From NCBI RefSeq assembly GCF_000464535.1, contig NW_006916612.1, positions 27,380 to 91,379 on the forward strand: 64,000 bases of DNA. The letters are read 5' to 3'. The translations under genes were made by a program, and so were the position numbers. Position 1 is the stretch's first letter; the number at the start of each line of letters is the position of its first letter. This DNA is from Endocarpon pusillum Z07020. Its lineage: Eukaryota > Ascomycota > Eurotiomycetes > Verrucariales > Verrucariaceae. The notes under the pieces were generated by a model that was not told where the DNA came from, made no database searches, and saw only the letters and a list, made by a program, of their open reading frames with translations. This document shows positions 34,819-46,808 of the stretch, piece by piece.

Positions 34819-37800
34819 GCCGAGCGGCTTATCACGTTACAAGTCCCTTTCCATTCGAACCGGTATAAGCATGTTGGAGGGCTCTGGCGTACACGGAACA
34901 TGCTCCTTCTTCGGAGAGGTAGTAGTTCGTGTACAGGCTATGATTCGCTTTGATTTACCTGTGCATCAAAGGAAGTCCTTGCTGTCCTACCTGACAGTCT
35001 GGAGCTTCAAGCAAGATTTGCTAGCATGAAAATGGGTGGACATTTATCATATAGGCGGGGGGCGTCATGCCTTAAATAATATACATGACGATCTAAATGC
35101 ATACTTCCATTTTATTCCATTAAAAATACTACGCATCCCACTTCCAGTGCTCCTGTTTCTTCCCCCAATACACATTGTGGATTAAGTCAGTTAAGGGAAA
35201 CTACATCATCCTATACGTACATTGTTGACATAGAATTATCTTGTCTTCCGTAGCTGGGTCGATGTTGCGACAAAACGTACCAGAGCCCAGGTCTGACAAG
35301 CCGCATCATTTTGGAAGGTATATTGACTGGCAGCGCTTGTACAGGCTCGGCCAGCAGCAGCGAGCCAACGACTTCCCCCTAGTCAACGCCCTTGATGAAG
35401 ATTGTGTCGTCGACCCCTCTTGATCAATCGCCACCACCAGCGTCTTCGACAACACCAAGGCAATTCCAGCCATCAAGCCAACTGGCACCATTCAAGCAGT
35501 CGACATAATTAAATGAAACAGACCAGCGTAGAAGCACCCAGCCCAACACGAATGCGACCGCTACAGAAAATCGACATGGTTCCCAGCCGCCACCACCTAT
35601 AGGGCCTCACGCAGCTCTGGACCTCACAGTAACGGAGTTTGCTGACGGTGGTGTCCTTCGTTTGCGTCATTGCCAGGCTCCGATGCGCAGTTGCTCCATG
35701 CCGCTCCAGCCCAGTCCTAAGTTAAGAGTTCTCCAACTACCATCTCTGTTAGGCTCGCAGCTAGGAGCTGAGATTTTACCATATCAAGGATCTGCCGGAC
35801 CCAAGAGATGGAGAGCTGGGTCTCGTGTCCATGGATTTGGCCTCGTGGATCCCTCGACATCAAGTGCCAGACTTAGACGCCGTGATTCGAAATCTATCTT
35901 ATCGTTTCTCCTTTACACGCAACGGTAAGTCTTGGGACCAGATATATCTTTCAAAACTGTTCAATGCTCGACTTATATCAGATGCTCAGATGGTTGCTGC
36001 GAATAGACAGCAAAACGGGAGTCTCAACATGTGTTTCGTTGGAGGTTACCCTAATTGTCGAAGAATGGGAATGACTGTGACATGTCCTAGACTTAGACTA
36101 TGCATTAGCGCGACATATAGAAACGACCCTTGACAATGTCTTATCTCAAGCGTGGAGGAGCTGAAAGCCGAAGTGGCTAGGTCAGGAAGCTCAGATCGCG
36201 GATCTTTCTTGTGCAAGGCCAAGATAGCTGTGAATTCACGTGTCCTGCCTCTGTAAACCTGCGGAAAATCATGGTTATGCCCTTTTCGACGCACGGGTTG
36301 CTATAGCTCTTAACCTCAAACTCCACCGGTTCCCAGAACGAATATACGTACATATTCTACAAGAAGGAGACTGGCTACCTGCTATATCTTTGCGGAGACT
36401 CCGGGCGCCAAACACGAGTCTGGTAATAAAAAGCTTCCGTAAAAGGATTCTCCTCAGGTAGTGGTCACAAGGAAGGATAAGGATGCTCTGCTGGCAGAAT
36501 AACAAGATGCCTTTGGCAGGCTCGGGACGACTTGATTCCCAAGCATGCACTCCACGATGGTGTTCGTGCTTCTTCTTTCAACGTATGAAACTACTTAGGA
36601 AAGGTTATGTCGAACGATAACTATGTTCCTTTCTAGGTCACTGATAAGACTGGTTTGATGTTGGAACGTACAGGGCTTCTTCCATAAAAGCCTTGTCGGG
36701 ATACACTCCATGTAGACGAACTGTAGTTACAGTGGCTTGGTATGATTCGGGCAGAGTAGCTAGTTGCGATTGGTTTCAAATCGAATACTTAGCCGGATAG
36801 ATCAGCATTCGCGAGAATTTGGAGGCGGCGTGAGTATGGAATGCATAAGCTGGTCACTACGGAGGGAAGAGTGCAGCAGTAATTTCACCAGGGTATATGC
36901 AGTGGTTAGATGAATCTCGTACTCCGCTCTTGTTTAGTAACTTAATGGAAGAACTTCTTTCGTGGTGGAGGATAAACCTCCGGGCCGTGCAAAGGGGTCG
37001 CCCGAGCCTTGGCGCGCTTGCTGATTGGCGAGTACGGAGTAGTAACTTAGTATTTCCGTCTGAACTTTTACATTCCACACACAACCTACCACCATACCAA
37101 TCGAGTCTACCAACCAGGTACATGCTGATCGTATACCCCGCAGGCTGAGCATTGTGATGGAGCTGTTTTTGCTTGCGCGGTTTTGGCCAATGCAAATGTG
37201 GGCGAGTCAACTTCTCGCTCCGTGGAAGAAGAGACCACTACCAGACCGCGCAGCAGAGAAATGTTGTAGGTCCACCATAAGAGTTCGACATGCGAAGGCA
37301 ATGTGAGTACATGGGGTATCTGTCGGGATGGGCTGTATATCAGCTCAAACGCCGCAATCTAACCCATGGTGTATCGGGTAATATAACTCTCGATGTTGTG
37401 TTCATCGCCTGTATTGCCGACAGCTGCCCGTGATGCCACCCAAATATCCAGCTTGATCATGCTTGAACTGACCCTTTTCCTGCTGCGAGGTGTCTGTAAG
37501 CTTGCTTTGGCTTTTGGTGCGGGACAATCGAATGAGTTTAGGAGCCATCCTCTCCTCAGGCATGAGCACTGTGGTGTGCTCTTTGGAAGGCCTTGATCCT
37601 TCCAGGCCAGAGCAGAAGGATTCATCGAGCATGGTCATGCACACAGCTGCTTTCGATGCCTGGTGTTCTATAGCTCACTGGCTTCGTCGTTTGAGCGCGC
37701 TGCGAGACCTCGTTTGACAAAGATTGGGAGATTCTGGCCGGATGGACTTGGTGAAGTCTGCCTGGCGAAATTGCGCAGGCGCAGCTGAAGCTTGGTCAAT

Positions 37801-38601
37801 CATTCCTGCAGCCAAGTTCCAGCGTCGATGATCCAAGCATCTTGATCAGAGATCAACCAGCATATCACGCCAAGGTTGGCTGCGATGTGCGCTCAAACCC
37901 CTCCCGAGAGAAGCTTCACGGCGGAATCCTCCTGAACTTGTCGAGTATGGCGGATAGACTGACTAACCCAACAAAGGACTTTCCGCTTCAGTCTCTTACA
38001 CGGAGCAAAAGCAAAGCGCAATGCTTCTTCATTGTGCCTCCTTCCAGGACAATAGAGAAGTAACGGCTTTGTTTGCTGTTGATTGTGGGACAAGACACCA
38101 GGTAATCATACAGAACACAATCGAAGCTATTGTCCTTTTTCACCCACGCTATTCAGCACCACAAACACATGCTGAATACTCGTGCCACAAGTGTTTCCTC
38201 AGACAGCGCCAAGCCCTTCCAGGCAATAACATCTACTCCTTCGCACTTTCAATATTCTGCACAATAAATCCTCTACTTTACTGAATACTTATTGTTCTAC
38301 ACGTTCACCGATCTGACAACAGGCACAGCGGCGAAGCTACTTTATAAGCGCTACCGCCCTTTGCAACATCATCTTCTCTCCATCAACCTTTCCAACCAAA
38401 ACTCTATCTTCACAGTACGACTGCAGTGACCAACGTGACTTGTCAAGGCCACTTCACCTCGGAATTCCTCAACAACATCGTATCCTCCTCAACCCTTTCC
38501 AAAGGATCCGCATCTTGTCAGCACGAGTGTAACGACGCTTGCTATCCTCCAAGACAACTGTTTCGCTTTGCTTAATCAAGTCTCGTCTTGACCTCACCAA
38601 G
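34819..38601. other. 3.8 kb gene-poor region
   Basis: No gene can be supported. A plus-strand ORF at 35825-36133 reads protein-like for about 70 codons (LASWIPRHQVPDLDAVIRN) and contains a GGTAAGT donor-like site, so it may be a remnant exon. Minus-strand ORFs at 37359-37644 overlap in two frames and resemble decayed coding sequence. Nothing recognisable as RNA gene or transposon. Confidence 0.3.
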
Positions 38602-39025
38602 ATGTTCTCCCCTGCAGCACCGTTTCATTTTCTGCTCGGTACACTACTAAGAACGCTTGAAGAGATCGAAGACATTCTCACCGGCCGGTACTTCTTCGAC
38701 GATGGCATGTCATACTGGGAAAAGTTGATGGCCAGTATCAGCAAAATGCCGGGAATGATAGGGAATGGAGCCAAAGCCAGAAGCACAACATCCACAATCT
38801 ATGTAGGCCACTCCCCCATCCAAGAATCCCAGCCATATACTAATCTGACACAGTACTACACTCCAACCTCGCTCAGCATGTCGTCAACGACGCTCAGCCC
38901 AACCAGGGTCCGACCAGTCATCACTGCCATTCCTTCCACCGATCACCAAGCGCCTGTGAACTATTTGCATATGGAAAAAGTACTTGTGCAACCACTACCA
39001 CCCTCCGGAACCTTCGTTCGAGAAC
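38602..39025 (+). CDS. Possible 5' exon/upstream ORF of the repeat-rich gene
   Basis: An ORF starting MFSPAAPFHFLLGTLLRTLE stays open to 39129 in a different frame from the downstream membrane-anchored protein (ATG 39026). Its first about 60 residues look like real protein (YFFDDGMSYWEKLMASISKM); the rest is Ser/Thr-rich. It may be a separate small gene, or a first exon joined by an intron I could not place with consistent phase. Confidence 0.3.
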
Positions 39026-42000
39026 ATGCGCTATTTAGCAGGCACACTTATCCTTTTTGCGTTGCTAGGGTGGCTAGTCATCCATACCTGCAAGCTCGCA
39101 TACAATCTCTTCCTTGCCACAAGCACTAAACCTCAGCAAGTTCCACCAGTGCACGAGACGTCTCAGATTTCTGCTAAGCAAGAGAACCTGGAACATCTAC
39201 TTGGCCAAAGCCGACGTGAAGTCAAGAAGATTCGACATTCTCTAACTCAAATGAACAGAAGACAGAACTTGCAGGCTCGGGACTGGGCTTCTCTGTATAA
39301 CCGACAGGAGAAGGCGCATGGTGAACAGTTCCAGTGGGTGCAAGGTGCCCTTGTCCGGCAGATAGAGGAAGTGAACAAACGATGCACGAAATTGGCCAAG
39401 GAAGTGGATGATCACATCACTCTTTCTGAAGACAACATCCAAACTATGCTCGAACTCGAATACCCCAAACTCAATCGTTTTGCCACTGTAACCACGAAAA
39501 TGCGTGCTGACAACAGGAAGAAATATTGGCAAGAATCAGACATCATTTACGGCTATTCTCCAGTTGCTCAACAGAAGCCAGACGAGATCAAAAAGCCTGC
39601 AGCCATACCGGCAATCGTTGTGCACCCTCCTGCAGTCGAACCGACTCCTGTTGTTCAAGAACCGACTCCTGTTGTTGTTGTTGAAGAAGTAACTCCTGTC
39701 GTTGAAGAACCGACTCCTGTTGTTGTTGTTCAATTACCAACTCCTGTTGTTGAAGAACCGACTCCTGTTATTGTTCAAGAAGCAACTCCTGTTGTTGAAG
39801 AACCAACTCCTGTTGTTGAAGAACCAATGTTGTTGAAGAACCAATCCCTCCTGTTGTTGTTGAAGAACCAATCCCTGTTGTTGTTGAAGAACCAATCCCT
39901 GTTGTTGTTGAAGAACCAATCCCTGTTGTTGTTGAAGAACCAATCCCTGTTGTTGTTGAAGAACCAATCCCTGTTGTTGTTGAAGAACCAATCCCTGTTG
40001 TTGTTGAAGAACCAATCCCTGTTGTTGTTCAAGAAGCGACTCCTCTTGTTGTTGAAGAACCAATCCCTGTTGTTATTGAAGAAGCAACTCCTATTGTTGA
40101 AGAAGCGACCCCTATTATCGACGAAGCGCCGGTCACTGAACCACCAATCATCGAGGAGAACCCCATCACTGAGCCTCCTGTCGTCGATGAAGCGCCGGTG
40201 TTTGAACAACTTGTCATCGAAGAGGACCCCATCACTGAACCTCCTGTTGTCGATGAAGCGCCGGTGGCTGAGCCATTTATCATCGAAGAGACCGCCGCCA
40301 CTGAACCTCCTGTTGTTGGCGATGCCCCTGTCGCCACAGCACCTACCGTGGAAGAGGCCGCCATACGCGAACCACCTCTTCTTTATAATGCGCCTGTTGC
40401 TGAGCCATCCGTGGTCCAAGAGGTCCCTGTCTTGGACGAGATTCCAGCTGAGGGCGCAAGAGATGGTTCGATTGTGCAGAGCTCGGTCGAGGCCGAAGAC
40501 CCCATGGACGCCAGGGCACCCTCCCCTGCCCCCTCCCATCACTCTGCCGATTCATTAGACTCTCTTTTTGAGGGTCCTATACACGATGAGGAGATGCAAG
40601 AATCCCCTGGCGATGTGGCAGCGGAGGGCGTGCAAGCACCCTCTACAGACCTTGCCATGGAGGCACCCAACCTCCACGGCACACCTGGTTTGATACCGGT
40701 GCCTGCTGAAGACTCGCACATGCAAGATGCAGAAGTTCCACTTCTGCCAGTCTTCGCTCCTCCTCCTCCGCCAATCTTCACACCTCCTCCGCCGCCAGTC
40801 TTCACACCTCCTCCTCCTCCTCCGCCAGTCTTCGCACCTCCTCCTCCTCCACCAGTCTTTACACCTCCTCCCCCTTCCCCCTTCTTCACACCTCGTCCTC
40901 CTCAACCACCTACACCGACTGTGCAGCCAGCTAATGGCGGTCTCATACGTAAGAAAGCCGTGCCCAAAGGGCGCTTTTCACGAGCTCTCCCACCGTCGAG
41001 CTTGTTCAATTTCGCGGTGCCGTCACCTCCAGCAGCCATCCCATCCTTGCCGCCAGCACCCGTCTCGCCGTTACCACCGGCAAGTGGTGCATACAGTGGT
41101 ACATCCATAACACAGACACCTCTAGTACCACCCCCTGTGCAACTTATACCTGGTTTGGGGATGCTTCCGCCACCACCGCCGCCACCGCAAGCCACTCCTC
41201 CGACATTACCACCACCAGTAGTGGCTCCATCGAGTCAGCCTTCGTCTTCAGAAAACGGGCCAGCCGGCAGCAGTAGCCAGCAGTCAAACCAATATGTTAG
41301 TACCCATTCCGCCCTAGCTAACCTTGCTAGAATGGTGAAAGATGCCAAGGCTGACAAAAAGCAGACGCAAGAAAGCTTGAATGGAGGTCGACTACCGATG
41401 ACCCGGCCTGGGTGTAACCTAGCTGGATGCTGGGATGCCTCGATTCACCTCCACTCGGAAGAAGAGCTAGATGAATGTGAATGTGATGGCATGTGGCAGT
41501 GTGAGGGTTGTGAAGCTGCATTTGATACTACTCACGACTGTGTGGTAAAAGGAGTAAATGGCTGGTACTGGGAATGCTTCACCGAAGGCTGTGGTATTCG
41601 GTGGAAACATACACACCAAGAGGACGAGCAGGATACCGAGCCAGCCCCCGACCCTTGTGATCCAAACACGTTTGCAAACCATGGTGGTGATGACGAAAAC
41701 GATGGAAATGGCCAAGGAGATGTCAAGGGGAAAGGGAAGCAGACCGCCGTGGACCCGGCTGCGCAACAAGGCACCCAGAAAGGGAAATACCAGCTCGACG
41801 AGATAGATCGGGCATTGCTAGACGAGAGATCGGACGATGAGTCGGAGTTGTCGGAAGCGCAAGACGTAGCCAATCCATTCGACGACGCCAAGGACAACTA
41901 CCACCACTCAGATGGAGAAGATGGAGACAACGAGAATGACTACGACGACGACGACAACGACGAGGATGACAGTGACGATGATGACAGCTCCGTCAGCTCC

Positions 42001-42627
42001 GGCGAATACGAAAGACGCGAGCGCTTAGAGGCGGAGCGCAAGCGCCGAGAGCGGTATGAGTGGGAGCTCCACGTCGGTGGTAATCTGAAACTGAAACCGG
42101 ATCCGGAGGTCGGCGATGAGGTAGATGAGGAGTTGTCGGAAGCGCAAGACGTAGCCAATCCATTCGACGACGCCAAGGACAACTACCACCACTCAGATGG
42201 AGAAGATGGAGACAACGAGAATGACTACGACGACGACGACAACGACGAGGATGACAGTGACGATGATGACAGCTCCGTCAGCTCCGGCGAATACGAAAGA
42301 CGCGAGCGCTTAGAGGCGGAGCGCAAGCGCCGAGAGCGGTATGAGTGGGAGCTCCACGTCGGTGGTAATCTGAAACTGAAACCGGATCCGGAGGTCGGCG
42401 ATGAGGTAGATGAGGAAGAAGAAGAAGAAGAAGAAGAAGAAGGTGAAGACAAAGAGATGCAGCAAGCTGAAGAAGATGATGATGAAGATGAGGTGTATGT
42501 GACGGCAGATGAGATCGATGACAGTGAGAAGAGCGCGATCGAGCAACTGTGCGGCCCTGTGGCGGCGCAGTTCAATGAGGAGGCGAGGGAGGCGAGGGAG
42601 GCGAGGGAGGCGAAGGGGTTTTTCTGA
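39026..42627 (+). CDS. Membrane-anchored repeat-rich acidic protein, frame interrupted
   Basis: No family recognised. From ATG 39026 there is a signal-anchor (MRYLAGTLILFALLGWLVIH), then a coiled coil (residues about 45-160) and Pro/Val/Glu repeats of the type VVEEPTP. Near 39827 a 4-nt shortfall in one repeat shifts the frame. The original frame runs open as LLLKNQS to 40558, while the +1-related frame continues the VVVEEPIP repeats through an acidic region, a poly-Pro stretch (about 40745-40920), a Cys-rich patch (41398-41612), two identical 95-residue acidic/charged blocks and a poly-Glu run to 42627. Without correction, the protein from 39026 would be about 511 residues. Causes could be a genuine mutation, a collapsed repeat in the assembly or an unseen intron. 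Confidence 0.6.
39853..40044 (+). repeat. 24-bp coding minisatellite (VVVEEPIP)n
   Basis: Seven perfect 24-bp units at 39853-40020, followed by a variant unit to 40044. More diverged VVEEPTP-type copies lie upstream from about 39640. All three plus-strand frames and one minus-strand frame are open through the array because the unit length is a multiple of three. Confidence 0.92.
41845..42414 (+). repeat. Perfect 285-bp tandem duplication within the gene
   Basis: Units 41845-42129 and 42130-42414 appear identical base for base. Each encodes 95 residues from ELSEAQDVANPFDDAK to VGDEVDE, so the frame is kept. A GAA-rich poly-Glu run follows directly. Confidence 0.92.
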
Positions 42628-43942
42628 TGACGATGCATGTCAATTGAGCGTCTCGATCTCGCGAGCGGTGGAGGAAATCTACATGACAGGGAGGAAGCAC
42701 CAGCAGTCTTGCTTGGTTTTTGGGTTTGGGGCGGTGGAGGAAGTTTACATGACGAGGAAATACCAGCAGTTTTGCTTGGTTTGGGAAGGAAAATGAGGGC
42801 AAGACCGCTCGCCTTGAAGAGCAGGTCCAGGGAATCAATCAGTCAGTTTTTTGTGTCTTTATGGCGTTCAAGGAGTTCTTTTTACGGCGTGGAAAGGGAA
42901 GGGGAAAGGTTCCACATCCAGGTGATGCAGCGAACGAAAATCCGACCGCCCAGTCTAGTGGCGCGTCAAGGATAGGTAGCTCGTGGCTAAGTTGAGCCAG
43001 AGAATCCCAAGGATTTGCCTCTGCCACATCTGATGGTTTTTGCCCATGGTATGCTCTTGTGATCTGACATTCTTTTTTTCTTCTACTCGTGCCGTCCATG
43101 TCGGATTCCGAGTTCCGAAATGGGGGTGGGGTGGGTATGAATATACTCTGGTCTACGACGTAACCCCTTTCCCGTCTATGTGTGTAGGAGGGATAGGAAA
43201 AACAATTTTCTACGGAACGACGTTTGTACGGAATAGGTCACGATAGAGGAGCAGGGCTGTGGTAGTGAGTAGTAGCAGTAGTAGTAACCTCTTCTGTCGC
43301 TCGGGATGCGGTGCTGGTAGATGCTCAGGCAACGAGGTTTCTGTGTTTTAGACTCCATGCTCTATGCTCTGGTGGCAGAGGAGAGAGGATAAGTGAGGAA
43401 GGAGATGGGCATCCTTTCGTCTCTCTTACGGCCTACTAGTCTGAGGTCTGAGATGTAAGAGAGAGGGAGGGAGGGGTGATATCAGATGCTCTTCTTGGAT
43501 GATGGGGGGGTGGAGGGTTTTGAAGGCGGGTTAGATGGGATGGAGCCCCGATGATCAGCGCCCCCTTTGGTCGGAGATATAAGAGAGCGAGTTCTGTATA
43601 TTCTTCGTACGGCTACGGCGTCGATCGCGAGAAGGGGATATGAAGATGGTGTCATCCCGTCTCATAACGCCCCGGTGTGCTCCTATCCAAGAACAAAGAC
43701 CTTCGCGGAGGTCTGTGTAGATACAGATCACGACGAGGAAAACGTGATAGCGCCCCCCCCCTTCTTGCCAAACTCCCAAGCAAGAACAGGCACCGAAATC
43801 ACAGCATGCGACGAAAGGCTCTCTCCCGATTATCTCTCTCCCGCTCCCTCCCCTCCCTCGTCACCGCCGCTTAAATCTGCGGCCCGGATGATCAGCCTTC
43901 CCGTTAGATAAAGTTCCCTATTCCTGCCCTTCTTAAGGTTAA
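42628..43942. other. Intergenic with imperfect tandem repeats
   Basis: Directly after the stop codon, an approximately 66-bp unit beginning GGTGGAGGAAATCTACATGA recurs with changes (42666-42718 and 42732-42781). The rest is G-rich and non-coding by eye; the ORF at 43567-43911 lacks motifs. Confidence 0.45.
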
Positions 43943-43987
43943 TTAGCAAATAGGCAGTGCTTCCAGCTGCCAAGGCTGTAGAATCCT
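43869..43987. repeat. 119-bp direct repeat, copy 1
   Basis: Identical to 47170-47288. It spans the last 14 codons and stop of the DUF3602 gene and 74 bp downstream of it. Confidence 0.92.
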
Positions 43988-44335
43988 TTGGTGATGGGTT
44001 GGTATGCCGGATTCGAGATCGGGGTTATTGGCAGAGGTGGCGCTGGAGGGGGGGGATTGGGAGGAGGAGGAGGAGGAGGAGGCTTGCCAGGTGAAGTTGC
44101 CGGCGCCACCGCGGCCGGATTTGGTGTAGGGCCCCCAAGGGGAGATTTTGGAGGAGGGAGATGAGGCGTCCATGGACATGGACTTAGGCGAGGTGGGCGA
44201 TGTGATAGGCGTGGCGCTGGGGGCGTATCGGTCCGGATCGTGGGTGGGTGAGATGGAGGAGGAATATGTGGAGACGAGGTAGTCGGACCAGGACTGGTTG
44301 GCTGTACTGCGCGTCTGGATGGAGGTTTGCGGCAT
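43943..44335 (-). CDS. DUF3602-family small protein
   Basis: A single-exon ORF of 130 residues. The key signature is GPYTKSGRGGAGNFTW (residues about 68-83), the RGGAGN motif that defines fungal DUF3602 proteins, some of which (yeast Par32) are phosphoproteins regulating ammonium transport. Members often have several such motifs; only one is obvious here. The remainder is Ser/Pro/Thr-rich and likely disordered. The final 14 codons belong to a 119-bp sequence duplicated at 47170, so the native C-terminus may have been altered by rearrangement. Function in this organism is unknown. Confidence 0.75.
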   Translation of the reverse strand: MPQTSIQTRSTANQSWSDYLVSTYSSSISPTHDPDRYAPSATPITSPTSPKSMSMDASSPSSKISPWGPYTKSGRGGAGNFTWQASSSSSSSQSPPSSATSANNPDLESGIPTHHQRILQPWQLEALPIC

Positions 44336-45344
44336 TGGGGTCTACAGGCTTGAGATAGTCTTAGTGAAGGTTAGGGCACAAATCAGAGAGTTCCTAAGGC
44401 GGGCCTTAAACATCCACTCCAGGAAGGGGATTGAGCTGATTGTGCCTCAATTGGTTGACTGATGGATTACTCAGCAATATAAATGAGTGCCAAGAGGTGT
44501 TCAGGGGGTCGTCCCTTCAACGGCGATTGAGTACATATCTAGCCACGAGAATCACAAGCAGCCGCGGGAGAGGTTGCGAGAGTCATGAGAGGCTATGGAA
44601 GCTGTCGTGGCAGATGGTGGGAAGCCCTGGAAGTGGTAAATATGATTATGCCCTGTCTTGAATTTTCAACACTAAAAACACCAAAGAGTCTGTTCTATTA
44701 TTTGAACTAGTCTAGATATTTTACTACAACAATTGGGTGTCAAATGGCCATCCTCTGCCCTGACTACAAGTTGGCCGGGTGGTACCAGCAGTAATATGCA
44801 AATGAAGTCGAGCTCACCGGCCAAGCACACAGGGGTGCAATTCAATGGCCGGAGTCGAAGAGCTCTGGTTTACACAGTTGCATACCCGAGCTATCTCAAC
44901 AGACCCTATCCCAAAAGGAAGCAACAGCGATTTGGTTGTATAACACAAATACCAAGAATGCTCTAACATCTCGAAACGATAGTCAAGTAATTTGTGTGGC
45001 ATGAGAGGGGGGAGTTGACGAAGTCCAAATCAACCCGGTGATGGTCAAAGGGCGACCACTCCAAAACATCGTTGACACACAAGTCTCGAGTACCTTACCA
45101 ATACCTTTAGCAATTCGCTGGTTGTGTTCTGCTGCCGCTGGGGAGGCACCTGCCAACCTCTGTTAGAGCAGCAAAAGTCCAGCACCAATTTGAGAGCACA
45201 AATGCATGGGAGGGGCGTTGGGTTGCAGCCTTGCAGGAGACTCGTAGTTGCATTAGGCTTTGTTGTCCAACTAATCTTTGCCTCACCGATGTGATAGCAT
45301 TCTTCGTATGATATTAACATCCTTTTCTTTCCTCAGAATCTTCC
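44336..45344. other. Intergenic, no supported gene
   Basis: Only short motif-free ORFs are present. Confidence 0.35.
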
Positions 45345-46025
45345 CTATCCAATGCCTCTTTCTTTCAAAGATCGCTTGCGCTTCCTCCAGTCACCAGGCA
45401 TCTGATCTTGTCTATCATCCGCACGTCTCTGGATACGCCCGCTCCGTCGTGGCGTCTTTATTACACGGTAACTCTCCTCTCGCCCTGTCGTACGTCGCCT
45501 TTGCTTGCGTGAATGGCCTGAAGCTGGATGTGGTGGTGAAGGTGTTCGGTTGACTAAATTTTGCTTCTCGTCTTTTGCCTCTGATTCCTCAGCAGATTTA
45601 GCGGATAAGCCCGCAACGAGAACCGGTAGGATACCATTGATAAATCGCAAACGATCATTGGCAGTGTCGTTATTGAGGAAGCTCAAAAATGTGACGCGCT
45701 TGTCTTCGGGTAGGAGGAGGAGAGCGTCGATACATATTTTCTTTCCTGCGGCATTGGATTGCTCACGTAGTTGCGTATTTGCGGCGCTAGTCAGTGATGC
45801 GAGAGATGATTTGATCTGGTCGAGCTCGATCTTTGTTGGGAATGAAAATTCTGATAGATGGTGCGGCTGTTTGAGGCTCGTCTCGACTACGGCTTGGAGG
45901 TGAGAAAGGAAGTGTTGTTCATTTTCGATGTTCTGCAGGCGCAGGTCGTGATTGCGGCGGAGGCTGTCGACTACTGAGGAATGGTTTGGTCCCTGGCGCC
46001 GTCCTCTGCGACTTCGGTGTTGCAA
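45345..46025 (-). pseudogene. 5'-truncated unrecognised ORF
   Basis: The ORF is open for 226 codons but has no ATG near its 5' end. Coding character (helical, with VVDSLRRNHDLRLQNIENEQ and a basic tail RSGRIQRRADDR) seems to start at about 45985, exactly where kinase sequence begins on the opposite strand. I read this as a gene that lost its N-terminus at a rearrangement breakpoint. No family recognised. An undetected upstream exon is an alternative. Confidence 0.45.
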
Positions 46026-46381
46026 CTTCGGGCAAGAGATCTCACTGCGGAGGAAGCCCGTGCTATATTGCTCCAGAGTTTCTCTATAACGAACGCGGTA
46101 GACCGAGTGACTTATGGGCGCTCGGCATCACGATGCTCTTCGTCCTGGGGTTTATGCCGTTGCCAAATGGCTTCTGGAAAATCCAGGAAGTGCAAACGAA
46201 GGCCGAGGCGCTTGGGAAAATGGTAGAGTGGCTAGGGCAAATAAGGGAAACTCGAGCTCGTCTGCCAGAAAGAATGAAGCTGCTCTCCAGCATGCTCATG
46301 GAAGATGTAGGAAGTCGAGTCACAGCCGCTTCCTTGTGCGAAAGTTTAGTGGATGTCTGTGGTGGAAAGCTGTTACCATAA
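45986..46381 (+). pseudogene. Protein kinase C-lobe remnant
   Basis: 131 codons carry only the second half of a kinase domain: VLCDFGVATSG (DFG), GGSPCYIAPEFL (APE) and PSDLWALGITML (the DxW of helix F). The N-lobe, the ATP-binding Lys and the HRD loop are absent upstream, where sequence instead matches the opposite-strand ORF. The C-terminal extension is about 70 residues. It cannot be an active kinase. It differs clearly from the FHA-kinase at 14347. Confidence 0.75.
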
Positions 46382-46808
46382 AGACAGGACTAAAGCCTCA
46401 GCTCTTTTCGCTTAGGGAGTTGACCAGAGTTGGCCACAAGTATTGGGTCCGGATAGAGGTCGCCGCGTCCTTTGGTTCAGCAATAGAGCAGGCACCACAC
46501 AGATGGATTCTATGAGTCTTTCACAAACACTAGTCTTTGTCGCAAGCTGGAACCCGTTCAGCTATGGTGATCACTCGTACAGAGGAATGGGGCAAGATGA
46601 CAGACAACTGAGTGGCGGCGTCAAGTTCTGACCGAAAAGGGCACAGGGCACGCAGGGTACAGAGAACCGTGTGAGAAGGGCCGGAGCTAGGTGCCGAAAT
46701 CCTTGACAGTTCTCGCATCTTATGGTAAGATCAAATAACTAAAGTCATCTCTCTAATGTGTCTACACCGCCAAGCTCAAGTAATTAGCTGCAAACTGAAC
46801 TGAAGTAC
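46382..46808. other. Intergenic between kinase remnant and MITE
   Basis: No gene or repeat is visible. Confidence 0.35.

Noticed and set aside
39640..40044. Possible CRISPR array
   Set aside because: The 24-bp units are contiguous, without unique spacers, and lie in a fungal coding region.
39775..40542. Long minus-strand ORF through the minisatellite
   Set aside because: It is the antisense shadow of the 24-bp repeats (NNNRDWFF units) and has no start context or non-repeat domain.
40539..40905. Gly-rich minus-strand ORFs
   Set aside because: Antisense of the poly-Pro coding region.
43567..43911. 114-aa plus-strand ORF overlapping the 119-bp repeat
   Set aside because: No motif; it overlaps the 3' flank of the DUF3602 gene and the repeat boundary.
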